Shown here piece by piece: positions 32,751 to 40,857 of a stretch of 64,000 nt of DNA (the stretch's first letter is position 1; each line of letters opens with the position of its first letter). The stretch is from positions 2,232,001 through 2,296,000 of the forward strand of contig OZ240673.1 in NCBI GenBank assembly GCA_965198755.1, written 5' to 3'. The notes under the pieces are model-generated. The model made no database searches. It saw nothing but the letters and a program-made list of their open reading frames with translations, and was not told the DNA's origin. This stretch comes from BOG-908 sp963692875 (GTDB lineage Bacteria; Pseudomonadota; Alphaproteobacteria; Acetobacterales; Acetobacteraceae). Both the position numbers and the translations under genes were made by a program.

Positions 32751-33608
32751 TCAAACCGTCCTCTTCTTCCGCCCCGAGAAATTCGTAATCACCTCGTGCA
32801 CCCCGCCCGCCGCCTCGTCCGTCACCACGCCCGCAATGTCCCCCCAGAACCGATCCAGCGTCCCCTTCGGCACGTCGTGCCCCTGCGCCACGTCGCCCGC
32901 CAACCTGCCGGATGCATCGCTCACCAGCCAATGTATCTCCACCTGCTGCTGGCCGTCCGGCTCGTCCGTCACCCTCACCGTGCCCCGCAGCAGAAAATCC
33001 GCCGCCGCCGCCCGGTCCACAAGCTGGTCGCCCGTATCGGGTATCTTCTTGCGCATCCCACGCGCCAACGACGCGTTTCCATCCCCCGGCGCCCCAGTCA
33101 CGCCGCTAAAGAAAATCCGCGCCGGCCGGTTGTATAAGCTGTTCGGGTCGCTCTGCTTGATCGTCGCATCCACGGACCGCAGCATCGCCAACACCTGCGG
33201 CGCCGCCTCGCTCGCCGCCTGCTGCAACGAGGCCGGATCCGCCTGCGCCCAAGCAGCCTCCGCCACCGGATGCCCCGTCACATCTCCCCGGTTGCCGCCC
33301 TTCGGGTCGATCAGCTCGTAACGCGGCACCACGCTCTGCCCCTGCACGCTGGCGGACAGGCGCAGCACCCACTCGCCCGGCCGGCCCGGTTCGGCAAAGG
33401 CCGGCACCTCCTCGGCCACCAACGCGTCGGTCACCTGGTGCGCCCAGACGGCCGCGTCCTTCTCCGGCAGCAAGCCCTCCTGCGGCGCCGGCACCACCAG
33501 CCTGGGCGGCGGCGGTGCGGAAAGTTGCAGCGCGGCGCGGCCGGGATTGCCGGCGAAGGGACGTGGCAGGTCGCCGCAGGCGGAAACCAGCAAGCAGAAA
33601 GCAAGCAA
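32751..33608 (-). CDS. Lipoprotein whose start lies in a repeat arm
   Basis: About 285 residues. LLAFCLLVSACGD at the N-terminus is a lipoprotein signal peptide with Cys after VSA. The only start close to it is TTG at 33608, in the CTTGCTTGC edge of the arm-repeat, so the repeat encodes the first residues. Other in-frame starts lie further inside or beyond the repeat. The mature part has a proline-rich stretch (APPPPRLVVPAP), then a two-part alpha/beta region (WVLRLSASVQGQSVVPRYEL; FLLRGTVRVTDEPDG with QVEIHWLVSDASGRL) that resembles LpoB/PBP-activator-type outer-membrane lipoproteins. That resemblance is only structural. Confidence 0.7.
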   Translation of the reverse strand: MLAFCLLVSACGDLPRPFAGNPGRAALQLSAPPPPRLVVPAPQEGLLPEKDAAVWAHQVTDALVAEEVPAFAEPGRPGEWVLRLSASVQGQSVVPRYELIDPKGGNRGDVTGHPVAEAAWAQADPASLQQAASEAAPQVLAMLRSVDATIKQSDPNSLYNRPARIFFSGVTGAPGDGNASLARGMRKKIPDTGDQLVDRAAAADFLLRGTVRVTDEPDGQQQVEIHWLVSDASGRLAGDVAQGHDVPKGTLDRFWGDIAGVVTDEAAGGVHEVITNFSGRKKRTV

Positions 33609-33712
33609 GTTCTTTTTTGAAAAAAAGAACCAAAAAACTTTTGTCCCCTGAGGGCTCGCCGTGGCGACACGGCACAGCCTCAGGACGAGAAGCTTCCTGC
33701 TTTTCTCTAGCA
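33609..33712. repeat. Arm-repeat copy 19, right arm eroded
   Basis: An intact A-type hairpin on the left also supplies the lipoprotein start on the other strand. The right side is only AGAAGCTTCCTGCTTTTCTC. CTGTCGCGG is lost. Confidence 0.8.
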
Positions 33713-34093
33713 TTGTCCGAATCGAGATGGAGCACGACGAGTGAGCGAGCATGTTGTTCCGAGTACGGAAGCGCAGATATCGCTTGGTCATGAGCGCCCG
33801 AGCGGCGAACACGCGCGTCCAAGAACAGTTTGACCAAACAGGAGGCAGATGCTCGCCAAAACCAAACCTGGAATGTTGTTCGGCCTGCTAAGCCAATCCA
33901 ACGGGGCCGAAGAAAGCTCAAGGCGACAGTCAGCCTGCCTTTGTAGTCGACAACGCAAAAACCAACGCCTCGTCTGCCTCAAGCGTTTTCCAACCTCGTC
34001 GAACCGGATAAGCAGGCCGAAAAACGATCTCGCTCCATGTTCTGGCGAGCACCTGTATCCGACGGGCGACCTCGTAAAGTCGGATGATGCTTT
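33713..34093. other. Gene-free spacer, A+T-richer
   Basis: No frame on either strand looks coding. A+T content is higher than in the genes around it. The region ends at a duplicated piece of the pgeF 3' end. Confidence 0.45.
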
Positions 34094-34126
34094 AAACAAC
34101 AACCGGAACCTGCCGCCCAATCGCCC
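34094..34126 (-). pseudogene. Duplicated 3' end of pgeF
   Basis: Reads GAIGRQVPVVV-stop on the minus strand. It is a near copy (about 26 of 29 bases) of the pgeF tail GAIGHQVSVVCL at 34206-34244. About 90 unrelated bases separate the two. Confidence 0.6.
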
Positions 34127-34205
34127 CGCGGCAATGAGCACCGAAGCGCAGCAACAGCGCGCTACATGGCATTCGGGGCGCCTCTCCGAACAAACACTCG
34201 CTTGC

Positions 34206-34964
34206 TCACAGGCAGACAACCGAAACCTGGTGCCCAATCGCCCCTCCCCCCGCCAGAGTCCGGCGCCGATGGCTGAAAAACCTGTCCTCATCCGCGCAAG
34301 TATCCGCCCCCAACACCTCCACCGCCACCCCGCAGCCCACCAGCCGCGCCGCGCAGTACCCCGCCAGATCGAACTGCCAGTGCCCCGCCCGCCGCCCGGC
34401 CACAAAAAACGTCCCCGCATCCCCCCGCGTCGCCAGCACCGGCGCGCGCAAATCCTCCCCCACCTCGTAGCTCGCCTGCCCGATGCACGGCCCCACCACC
34501 GCCACCACACGCTCCGCCGCAGCCCCCAGCGCCACCATTGCCGCCACCGTCGCCTCCAGCACGCCCGCGGCCGCACCCCGCCACCCGGCATGCGCCGCGC
34601 CCACCACCCCGGCTGCCGCGTCGCAAAACAGCACCGGCGCGCAATCCGCGGTGATCACGCCCAGCGCCAGGCCCGCCTCGACGGTGACCATCGCGTCCGC
34701 ACGCGGCCCCGTCCCGGCCGGCCATGCCTGCTGAACTCGCACCACCAGGCATCCGTGCACCTGCGTCACCCCCACCAATCGGCCCGCCTCCACGCCGATC
34801 GCTTCGGCCACCAGCCCGCGGTTCTTCGCCACGCAAACCGGGTCGTCCCCTCCGGACAGGCTGCAGTTCAGGCTGGCGTAAGCGCCCTGCGAGACGCCGC
34901 CGCGCCGGGTGAAAAAGCCGTGCCTGGCGAGCAGAGCGGGGTGCATCAGACGCTCGGCGCTCAT
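34206..34964 (-). CDS. pgeF: PgeF/YfiH, laccase-domain protein
   Basis: 252 residues. GVSQGAYASLNCSLSGGDDP, LVGVTQVHGCLVV, ITADCAPVLFCDA, GAAHAGWRGAAAGVL and GPCIGQASYEVGEDL are the conserved blocks of the YfiH/PgeF family, with the two His and one Cys that hold zinc. The family is described as a multicopper-polyphenol-oxidase-like or nucleoside phosphorylase protein, and in enterics as a peptidoglycan-editing factor. In Rhodospirillales it normally follows lgt and the MidA-type methyltransferase on the same strand, and the same order is seen here with one repeat inserted. The tail is duplicated just downstream. Confidence 0.9.
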   Translation of the reverse strand: MSAERLMHPALLARHGFFTRRGGVSQGAYASLNCSLSGGDDPVCVAKNRGLVAEAIGVEAGRLVGVTQVHGCLVVRVQQAWPAGTGPRADAMVTVEAGLALGVITADCAPVLFCDAAAGVVGAAHAGWRGAAAGVLEATVAAMVALGAAAERVVAVVGPCIGQASYEVGEDLRAPVLATRGDAGTFFVAGRRAGHWQFDLAGYCAARLVGCGVAVEVLGADTCADEDRFFSHRRRTLAGGGAIGHQVSVVCL

Positions 34965-34977
34965 GCTGCACCGCCAG

Positions 34978-35110
34978 GAAGCAAGGCCTTCTTTTCTGAA
35001 GAAAAGAAGCAAAAGACTTTTGTCTCCGCTGTCGCGCGCTCGCGGGAGACTCCCCGACAGGGAGCAAAAGTTTTTTGGTTCTTTTTTCCAAAAAAGAACT
35101 GCTTGCTTTC
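34978..35110 (+). repeat. Arm-repeat copy 20, two-armed
   Basis: D-type left arm, CTCCGCTGTCGCGCGCTC, CCCCGACAGGG and an A-type right arm. It separates pgeF from the methyltransferase gene on the same strand. Confidence 0.95.
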
Positions 35111-35112
35111 TC

Positions 35113-36084
35113 TCATGCCTCAAACCCCGCCGGCGCCGCCAACCCCGGCCCGCCTAAACAAACCACCTTGAACAACGCCCCCATCCGCCCCGGGCTCGCC
35201 AGCCGAGACGCCGCGTTCTCCACCTCTGCCGCCCGCTCCGGCCGCGCCGCCGCCAACCGCGCCGCCCGCGCCGAAAGCCCGATCCGCTCCAGGAAAACCC
35301 CCTGCGGAACCGGCCCCCACACCGCGGCCCCAGCCCCCCGCGCCGCCACCGCCACCGCGGCAAAGTCCACATGCGCCGTCAGGTCCGCCTCTCCTGTGCT
35401 GCCCAACGGGTCGCTCGGCCGCCCGCCACGCAGCGCCTGCAGGCTGTCCCCCGGCAGGCTCTCCGCGCTGCCGTAATCCAGCAGCAGCGCCACCCCGCCC
35501 TGCGCAGCCAGCCGCGCCGCGAGGCCCGCCGTCCACGCCAGCCCCGCCTCGCCCACCTCCACCACCTCGCCCGGCGCCGCCCTACGGTCCGGCCCCGGCC
35601 CCGCCACCTCGGCAAACGCACCACCGGACACGTAGCGCTCCGCCCACCCATCCGCCCTGCGCACGAACTGCCTGATCGGCAGCGCGTCGAGGAACTCGTT
35701 GGCAAGCACGATCGCCACCCCGTCCGGAACATCCTCCACCCTGTCGTGCCAAACCGCCCCAGGTACAAGCCGCGCCTGCTCCGCCCGCAACCGCGGCGAC
35801 GTCTCCACGAAATGCACCCGCGCCGCGGCCGCAAGCCCCGGCGAAGCCCGCGAGATCACCCGCAGCGCGTCCGCCATCAGCGTGCCCCGGCCCGGCCCGG
35901 CCTCCACCAGCAGCAACTCCCCCGGACTGCCCAGCATCTGCCACGCCACCGCCACCCATGCGCCCAGCAGCTCGCCGAACATCTGGCTGATCTCTGGCGC
36001 GGTGGTGAAGTCCGCGAACGGGTCGTGCGTCGCGTAGTAGGCGGCGTTGGCCCGCGCCATGAACGCGTCCAGCCGTTCAGCCAA
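35113..36084 (-). CDS. MidA/NDUFAF7-family SAM-dependent methyltransferase
   Basis: 323 residues from TTG 36084; ATG 36060 is the next choice. FTTAPEISQMFGELLGAW is the family hallmark near residue 26. LLLVEAGPGRGTLMADALRV carries the SAM-binding glycine motif, and VLANEFLDALPIRQF follows. The mitochondrial relative NDUFAF7 methylates an arginine of a complex I subunit, and bacterial members are thought to act on similar targets. The TTG start overlaps the TGA of lgt, so it is translationally coupled to lgt in the order hldD-lgt-this gene. Confidence 0.88.
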   Translation of the reverse strand: MAERLDAFMARANAAYYATHDPFADFTTAPEISQMFGELLGAWVAVAWQMLGSPGELLLVEAGPGRGTLMADALRVISRASPGLAAAARVHFVETSPRLRAEQARLVPGAVWHDRVEDVPDGVAIVLANEFLDALPIRQFVRRADGWAERYVSGGAFAEVAGPGPDRRAAPGEVVEVGEAGLAWTAGLAARLAAQGGVALLLDYGSAESLPGDSLQALRGGRPSDPLGSTGEADLTAHVDFAAVAVAARGAGAAVWGPVPQGVFLERIGLSARAARLAAARPERAAEVENAASRLASPGRMGALFKVVCLGGPGLAAPAGFEA

Positions 36085-36913
36085 CCGGCGCCGCCTCCTG
36101 CGTCACCACCGGCCGCCGCCGCCGCGCGAACAGGATGAACCCCACGCCCGCCAGGATCATCGGGAACGACAGGATCTGCCCCATCGTCGCCCCCTGCCAC
36201 AAATAGCCGAGAAACGCGTCCGGCTCGCGGAAGAATTCGCCGACGATCCGCGCAATGCCGTAGCCCACCAGGAATATCCCGGTCAGCATGCCGAACCTGG
36301 CGCGGATGCGCTCGCGGCGGGAGAACGCCCACACCACCAGGAACAGGACCAGCCCCTCCATCAGCGCCTGATACAACTGGCTCGGATGCCGCGGCACCGC
36401 ATCCGGCGCGCGCGGAAACACCATGCGCCACGGCAGCCAGTCCGGCGCCGGCCGCCCCCACAGCTCGCCGTTGATGAAGTTGGCCACCCGCCCCAGCCCC
36501 AGCCCGATCGGCGTGACGATCGCCATGCGGTCGGCAAACCCCAGCACCGGAATACCGTTGCGACAGCAGAACAAAACGATGGCGGTGATCACCCCGATCA
36601 TCCCGCCGTGGAAACTCATCCCGCCGGTCCACACCGCCGCAATCTGCAGCGGATGCGTCAGGAAGTAGCCCGGCTGGTAGAACAAGCAGTAGCCAAGCCG
36701 CCCGCCCAGCACCACGCCCAGCGTCGCCCAGGTGAGGAAATCGTCCGTCTGCGTCAGGCTCGCCACCGCCGGGGGCAGGCGCACCAGCCGCCGCATCACC
36801 TGCCAGCCGGTCACCAGCCCCACAATGTAGGCCAGCGCGTACCAGCGTATCTGCAACGGCCCCAGATGCAGCAGGACCGGGTCGAACTGAGGGAACTGCA
36901 ACGGGGCGCTCAT
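36077..36913 (-). CDS. lgt: Lgt, prolipoprotein diacylglyceryl transferase
   Basis: 278 residues with about seven transmembrane helices. It adds diacylglycerol to the lipobox Cys of prolipoproteins in the inner membrane. Signatures are IRWYALAYIVGL near residue 23, GGRLGYCLFY near 71, GGMSFHGGMIGV near 95 (catalytic His), GRVANFINGELWGR near 138 (the Lgt fingerprint with conserved Arg and Asn) and HPSQLYQA near 174. It overlaps hldD by four bases and the methyltransferase by eight. No repeat copy lies inside this three-gene unit. Confidence 0.95.
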   Translation of the reverse strand: MSAPLQFPQFDPVLLHLGPLQIRWYALAYIVGLVTGWQVMRRLVRLPPAVASLTQTDDFLTWATLGVVLGGRLGYCLFYQPGYFLTHPLQIAAVWTGGMSFHGGMIGVITAIVLFCCRNGIPVLGFADRMAIVTPIGLGLGRVANFINGELWGRPAPDWLPWRMVFPRAPDAVPRHPSQLYQALMEGLVLFLVVWAFSRRERIRARFGMLTGIFLVGYGIARIVGEFFREPDAFLGYLWQGATMGQILSFPMILAGVGFILFARRRRPVVTQEAAPVG

Positions 36914-37884
36914 CGGTATCGGTCCGCCTGGCTGAGGTAGGTGTCCACGTAGCGGCCCACACCGTCCTCCAGCCGTGTGAACGGCGCGGTGTAGCCGGCC
37001 GCGCGCAACCGGTCGATGCGCGCGCAGGTGTAGGACTGATACTGCGCCCGCAGCGCGTCCGGCATGTCGACGAACTCCACGTCCGCCCGCACGCCGGCGG
37101 CGTCCGCCACGGCGTGCGCCAGTTCCAGGTAGGTGCGCGCCTCGCCGGTCCCCACGTTGAACAGGCCGCAGACCTCCTTGTTGTCCAGCAACCACAGCAC
37201 CACCGAAGCGCAGTCCCCCACCCAGACGAAGTCGCGCGCCTGCGCCCCGTCCGGCAAATCGCGCTGGTGCGAGCGGAACAGCCGCGCCGGCCGCCCGGCC
37301 GACAGCTCGTCGTACTTCACCTTCACCACGCTGACCATGCTGGCCTTGTGGTACTCGTTCGGGCCGTACACGTTGAAGAACTTCAGCCCCGCCCATTGCG
37401 GCGGCCTGGGCCCGCCGCGCCGCAGCGCCTGCATCACCCCCTGGTCGAACACGTGCTTGGACCACCCGTACAGGTTCAGCGGCCGCAACCTTGCCAGCAG
37501 CGCAGGATCGTCGTCGAACCCGTCCTCGCCGGCGCCATACGTCGCCGCGGACGACGCGTAGATAAACCGCACGCCGTGCTGCGCACACCACGTCCACAGC
37601 TTGCGGCTCAGCTCCACGTTGGTGCGCCAGACCTCGTCGCCGTCGGTGGCCAGGGTGCCGCTGATCGCCCCCATGTGGACCACCGCCTCGACCGGCGGCG
37701 CGGCGGCCAGGAACGCGTCCAGCTCTGCAGGGTCCACCAGCCGGTCCGGCGGGTGGGTGGCCAGGTTGCGCCACTTGGCGCCATCGCCGAGCCGGTCGGA
37801 GATCACCGTCTCCACGCCGCGGTGAACAAGCTCGGCCTGCAAGTAGCTGCCGATGAAGCCGGCGCCGCCGGTGACCAAAATCAT
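36910..37884 (-). CDS. hldD: HldD, ADP-glyceromanno-heptose 6-epimerase
   Basis: 324 residues, an extended short-chain dehydrogenase. MILVTGGAGFIGSYL at the N-terminus is the NADP-binding motif. IYASSAATYG near residue 112 holds the catalytic Ser, LYGWSKHVFD the Tyr-xxx-Lys pair, and FFNVYGPNEYHKASM is typical of HldD. It converts ADP-D-glycero- to ADP-L-glycero-manno-heptose for the LPS inner core. Its stop overlaps the lgt start by four bases, linking LPS-core and lipoprotein maturation in one transcript. Confidence 0.93.
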   Translation of the reverse strand: MILVTGGAGFIGSYLQAELVHRGVETVISDRLGDGAKWRNLATHPPDRLVDPAELDAFLAAAPPVEAVVHMGAISGTLATDGDEVWRTNVELSRKLWTWCAQHGVRFIYASSAATYGAGEDGFDDDPALLARLRPLNLYGWSKHVFDQGVMQALRRGGPRPPQWAGLKFFNVYGPNEYHKASMVSVVKVKYDELSAGRPARLFRSHQRDLPDGAQARDFVWVGDCASVVLWLLDNKEVCGLFNVGTGEARTYLELAHAVADAAGVRADVEFVDMPDALRAQYQSYTCARIDRLRAAGYTAPFTRLEDGVGRYVDTYLSQADRYR

Positions 37885-37929
37885 GCGGCGGGTTATAGGG
37901 GGTGGGCTGGCGGTGACAAACCGAGGGAA

Positions 37930-37987
37930 GAAAGCGCTTCTTTTTGAAAAAAGAAGCAAAAACTTTTGTCTCTCTGGGTGCGCCGTG
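37930..37987. repeat. Half arm-repeat, left arm only
   Basis: GAAAGCGCTTCTTTTTGAAAAAAGAAGC and AAAACTTTTGTCTCTCTGGG are a left arm. It then runs straight into the ubiK leader. No CTGTCGCGG follows. Confidence 0.75.
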
Positions 37988-38023
37988 TGGCCACCTACTG
38001 GCTCCATACTGAGGATACACACC

Positions 38024-38311
38024 ATGGCCGAACGCCCGCGCTTCTTCGACGACCTAGCCGGCGTAGCGGGTGGTGCGCTGTCCGCCCTGGCGGGTCTGCG
38101 CGAGGAAACCGAGGCGATGGTCCGCGCCCGCGTGGACGAGACCATCCGCAAGCTCGAACTGGTGCGCCGGGAAGAACTCGACGCGGTGGCCGAACTCGCT
38201 GCCCGCGCCCGCGCCGGCCAGGAAGCCGCCGAGACAAAACTCGCAGCGATGGAAACCCGCCTGGCCAAGCTGGAACAAACCCTGCCGGGCACGCTCAGCA
38301 CCGAAGGCTGA
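38024..38311 (+). CDS. ubiK: UbiK-like accessory factor (BMFP domain)
   Basis: 95 residues. RFFDDLAGVAGGALSALAGL at the N-terminus and a C-terminal coiled coil (EETEAMVRARVDETIRKLEL; ETKLAAMETRLAKLEQTL) are the BMFP (DUF526) pattern. UbiK helps assemble the ubiquinone-biosynthesis complex with UbiJ and is membrane-associated through an amphipathic helix. The assignment to UbiK is by length and motif; other BMFP proteins have no known role. GAGGATACACACC upstream provides a Shine-Dalgarno-like GAGGA. Confidence 0.83.
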   Translation: MAERPRFFDDLAGVAGGALSALAGLREETEAMVRARVDETIRKLELVRREELDAVAELAARARAGQEAAETKLAAMETRLAKLEQTLPGTLSTEG

Positions 38312-38395
38312 GCGCGTCAGGCTGAGAGCTGAAGCCTCAGGTCCGAGGGCAAAATCTGGCTGATACCAGTCGTCACACATCTCGACCGTTGATAA
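38312..38395. other. Spacer with short inverted repeats
   Basis: CAGGCTGAGAGCTGAAGCCT forms a weak stem after the ubiK stop. No gene was seen before the repeat. Confidence 0.35.
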
Positions 38396-38535
38396 GGCAA
38401 AGCAAGCGGTTCTTTTTTGAAAAAAAGAACCAAAAAACTTTTGTTCCCATGGCGCGCGCTGCAGAACCATCGCGACAGCAGGACCAAAAGTCTTTTGCTT
38501 CTTTTCTTCAGAAAAGAAGGCCTTGCCTTTCTTGC
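38396..38535 (-). repeat. Arm-repeat copy 21, two-armed
   Basis: A-type left arm, GCTGCAGAACCATCGCGACAGC, GGACC and a D-type right arm. It lies between two plus-strand genes. Confidence 0.95.
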
Positions 38536-38757
38536 CGGACGACGAAGGTCAAGGTCCAGGGCCGCTGTTATAAGGCTCAAGGCTGATGGCCTGGCATCCA
38601 TGGCTGAAGCCTACCCGCAGCAGCACTCTGCTGCACCGCACAGCTACCTGTTGCACGCGCTGCGCCGAAAGGCGCACGCTCCGCGGTTCGGGGGGCGTGA
38701 CGCCCAAGCGCTGATCTGGGTGTCCGCCCGCAACTCTCTTGCGAGGAGCCTCACATC
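38536..38757. other. Spacer before the CBS gene
   Basis: Imperfect short palindromes (GGCTGATGGCCTGGC, GGCTGAAGCC) but no frame that looks coding. GAGGAGC at 38736-38752 is the ribosome binding site of the following gene. Confidence 0.4.
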
Positions 38758-39192
38758 ATGACCGTCGCCTCCATCCTGCGCCAAAAAGGCACCGACATCG
38801 CCGCCGTCGCACCCACCGCCCGCATCTCCGCCGTGTGCACCATGCTGGCCGAGTGGCGCATCGGCGCCGTTCTGGTGCGCGACACCGCCGGCCAGCTCAT
38901 GGGCATCGTCAGCGAGCGCGACATCGTCCGCCGCATGGCCCGCGAAGGCTCGGCCTGCCTGGAGATGACCGCAGCCCAGCTGATGACCAGCGTGCTGTTC
39001 ACAGTGACGCCCACCACGAGCACCGACGCCGCCATGGGCCTGATGACGGCCAGCCGCGTGCGCCACCTGCCGGTGCTCGAGGAGGACCACCTGGTCGGCA
39101 TGATCAGCATCGGCGACGTGGTGAAGGCCAAGCTGGAGTCGCAGGCGCAGGAGGTGGACAGCCTGCGCGCCTACGTGTCAGGGTCGGTCTGA
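38758..39192 (+). CDS. CBS-domain pair protein
   Basis: 144 residues made of two CBS domains. MTVASILRQKGTDIAAVAP, ISAVCTMLAEWRIGAVLV and GIVSERDIVRRMA form the first, and MTSVLFTVTPTTSTDAAMGL and VRHLPVLEEDHLVGMISIGD the second. Such pairs bind AMP, ATP or NADH and sense cell energy or act as small adaptors. RHLPVLE-x-VGMISIGDVVK is typical of stand-alone alphaproteobacterial members. No partner gene adjoins. Confidence 0.92.
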   Translation: MTVASILRQKGTDIAAVAPTARISAVCTMLAEWRIGAVLVRDTAGQLMGIVSERDIVRRMAREGSACLEMTAAQLMTSVLFTVTPTTSTDAAMGLMTASRVRHLPVLEEDHLVGMISIGDVVKAKLESQAQEVDSLRAYVSGSV

Positions 39193-39291
39193 CGCAGCGC
39201 CGCCGCTCGGGCACCACTTCGCCGGACCTGGCTGCGCACTCGACCTCGAAGGCGATCGGACCGGTCGTCTCCGGCAGCCCTGAGGAACCGG

Positions 39292-40575
39292 ATGATACGC
39301 AAAGACCTCGGTCAGGCAACGATGTTTGCCGTCGCCGCCCTGCTGGCCGCCATCTCACCGGCGTCATCGGCCAGCGCTGCGGGGCCGGTCCTGACGACGC
39401 TGGTCTCCTTCGACGGCGTCAACGAAGGCCTGTCGCTTGCCGGGCTGACGCTGGACCTGGCGGGCAACCTGTACGGAACCACGTTGTTCGGCGGCAGCAG
39501 CGGCGGCAACGGCCAGGGCAGCGTCTTCGAGCTGACCGGAGCCGACCACACCAAGCTTATCACGCTGGTCCGGTTCAATAGCCACAACGGGACCGGACCG
39601 GCCACCGCGCTGACCCTCGATGCGTTCGACAACCTGTTCGGAACCACCTCGGCGGGCGGGACCGCGGGAACCGGCACGGCGTTCGAGTTGCTCGGCTCCA
39701 ACCACCACAAGCTGGTCACGCTGGCCTCGTTCACCGGTGCGAACGGCGCCACCCCGCTCGGCGGCCTGGCATTCTACGCACCGGGGCAGTTTCACGTGAC
39801 GGGGTCGCCGTTCTTTGCCGGAAACCTGTTCGGCACCACCAGCGCCGGCGGCGCCAGCGGCGACGGCTCGGTCTACCGGCTGTCGGGCGCCGACCACACG
39901 ACGCTGACGACGCTGGTCTCGTTCTCCATCACCAACGGCAGCAAGCCCGGCTCGACCCTGGTCGCGGACGCCGCCGGACACCTCTACGGGACGACGTTCA
40001 CCGGCGGACCAGGGACCTACGGCACGGTGTTCGAGCTGGTCGGGCCGAACCACGACCGGCTCGTCACCCTGGCGGCGTTCGACGGCACCAACGGCGCCAA
40101 CCCGGTCGGCGGCCTCACCTTGGATGCCGCCGGCAACCTCTACGGCACCACGCAGTACGGCGGGCCGGGCGGCGGCGGCACCATCTTCGAGCTGGCCGGA
40201 CCGACCCACCGGCCGCTGACCACCATCGCCTCGTTCGGCTCCAACGACCCCAACGGCGCCGTGCCGCAGGGAACCCTGCTGATCGACGCTGCAGGCAACC
40301 TGTTCGGCACGACAAACGGCGGTGCCGACGAGTTCGGCGGCGCCTTTCTCGGCACCGTCTTCAAGCTGTCTGCCGACCACACGACGCTGACGCCGCTCTA
40401 CGCCTTCACCGGCAACCTGGACGGCGACATCCCGCAAGCCGGACTGATCGCCGACGCCGCCGGCAACCTGTACGGCACCACCACCAGTGGCGGCTCGGCC
40501 GGCAACGGCACGGCGTTCGAGCTCTCGGGGAGCGGCTTCGTCACCAGTGCTGCGCTGGCCAAACCGGCACGCTGA
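39292..40575 (+). CDS. Secreted GloVer-type tandem-repeat protein
   Basis: 427 residues with a signal peptide (FAVAALLAAISPASSASA-A). It consists of eight or so near-repeats of about 50 residues: DAAGNLYGTT with GG, then GTVFEL and LTTLxSFxGTNGA. Variants are GNLYGTTLFGG, NLFGTTSAGG, GHLYGTTFTGG and GNLYGTTQYGG. These are the choice-of-anchor tandem GloVer-containing repeats of secreted, probably beta-propeller proteins. It ends without an obvious sorting anchor. The function is unknown, perhaps extracellular binding. Codon use is like the rest of the window. Confidence 0.85.
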   Translation: MIRKDLGQATMFAVAALLAAISPASSASAAGPVLTTLVSFDGVNEGLSLAGLTLDLAGNLYGTTLFGGSSGGNGQGSVFELTGADHTKLITLVRFNSHNGTGPATALTLDAFDNLFGTTSAGGTAGTGTAFELLGSNHHKLVTLASFTGANGATPLGGLAFYAPGQFHVTGSPFFAGNLFGTTSAGGASGDGSVYRLSGADHTTLTTLVSFSITNGSKPGSTLVADAAGHLYGTTFTGGPGTYGTVFELVGPNHDRLVTLAAFDGTNGANPVGGLTLDAAGNLYGTTQYGGPGGGGTIFELAGPTHRPLTTIASFGSNDPNGAVPQGTLLIDAAGNLFGTTNGGADEFGGAFLGTVFKLSADHTTLTPLYAFTGNLDGDIPQAGLIADAAGNLYGTTTSGGSAGNGTAFELSGSGFVTSAALAKPAR

Positions 40576-40585
40576 TCGTAAGGAG

Positions 40586-40724
40586 CAGCAAAGCAAGCAG
40601 TTCTTTTTTGAAAAAAAGAACCAAAAAACTTTTGTTCCCTTGGTGCACGCTGCAGGAGACTCCGCGACAGCAGGACCAAAAGTTTTTTGCTGCTTTTTTT
40701 CAAAAAAGCAGGCCTTGCTTTCTT
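40586..40724 (-). repeat. Arm-repeat copy 22, two-armed
   Basis: A-type left arm, GCTGCAGGAGACTCCGCGACAGC, and C-type right arm. It lies between convergent genes. Confidence 0.95.
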
Positions 40725-40857
40725 CTCCTGCGTCAGACTTAAAAAACCTAGAATCGTTTCGCTCATCACGCGGACTCTCTGCGAGGCGGACGAATACTTC
40801 GATGCCGCTACGGTAACGAAACTCAGCTCCACCGCAGCAACGCGCGCGCAGCCGCCC

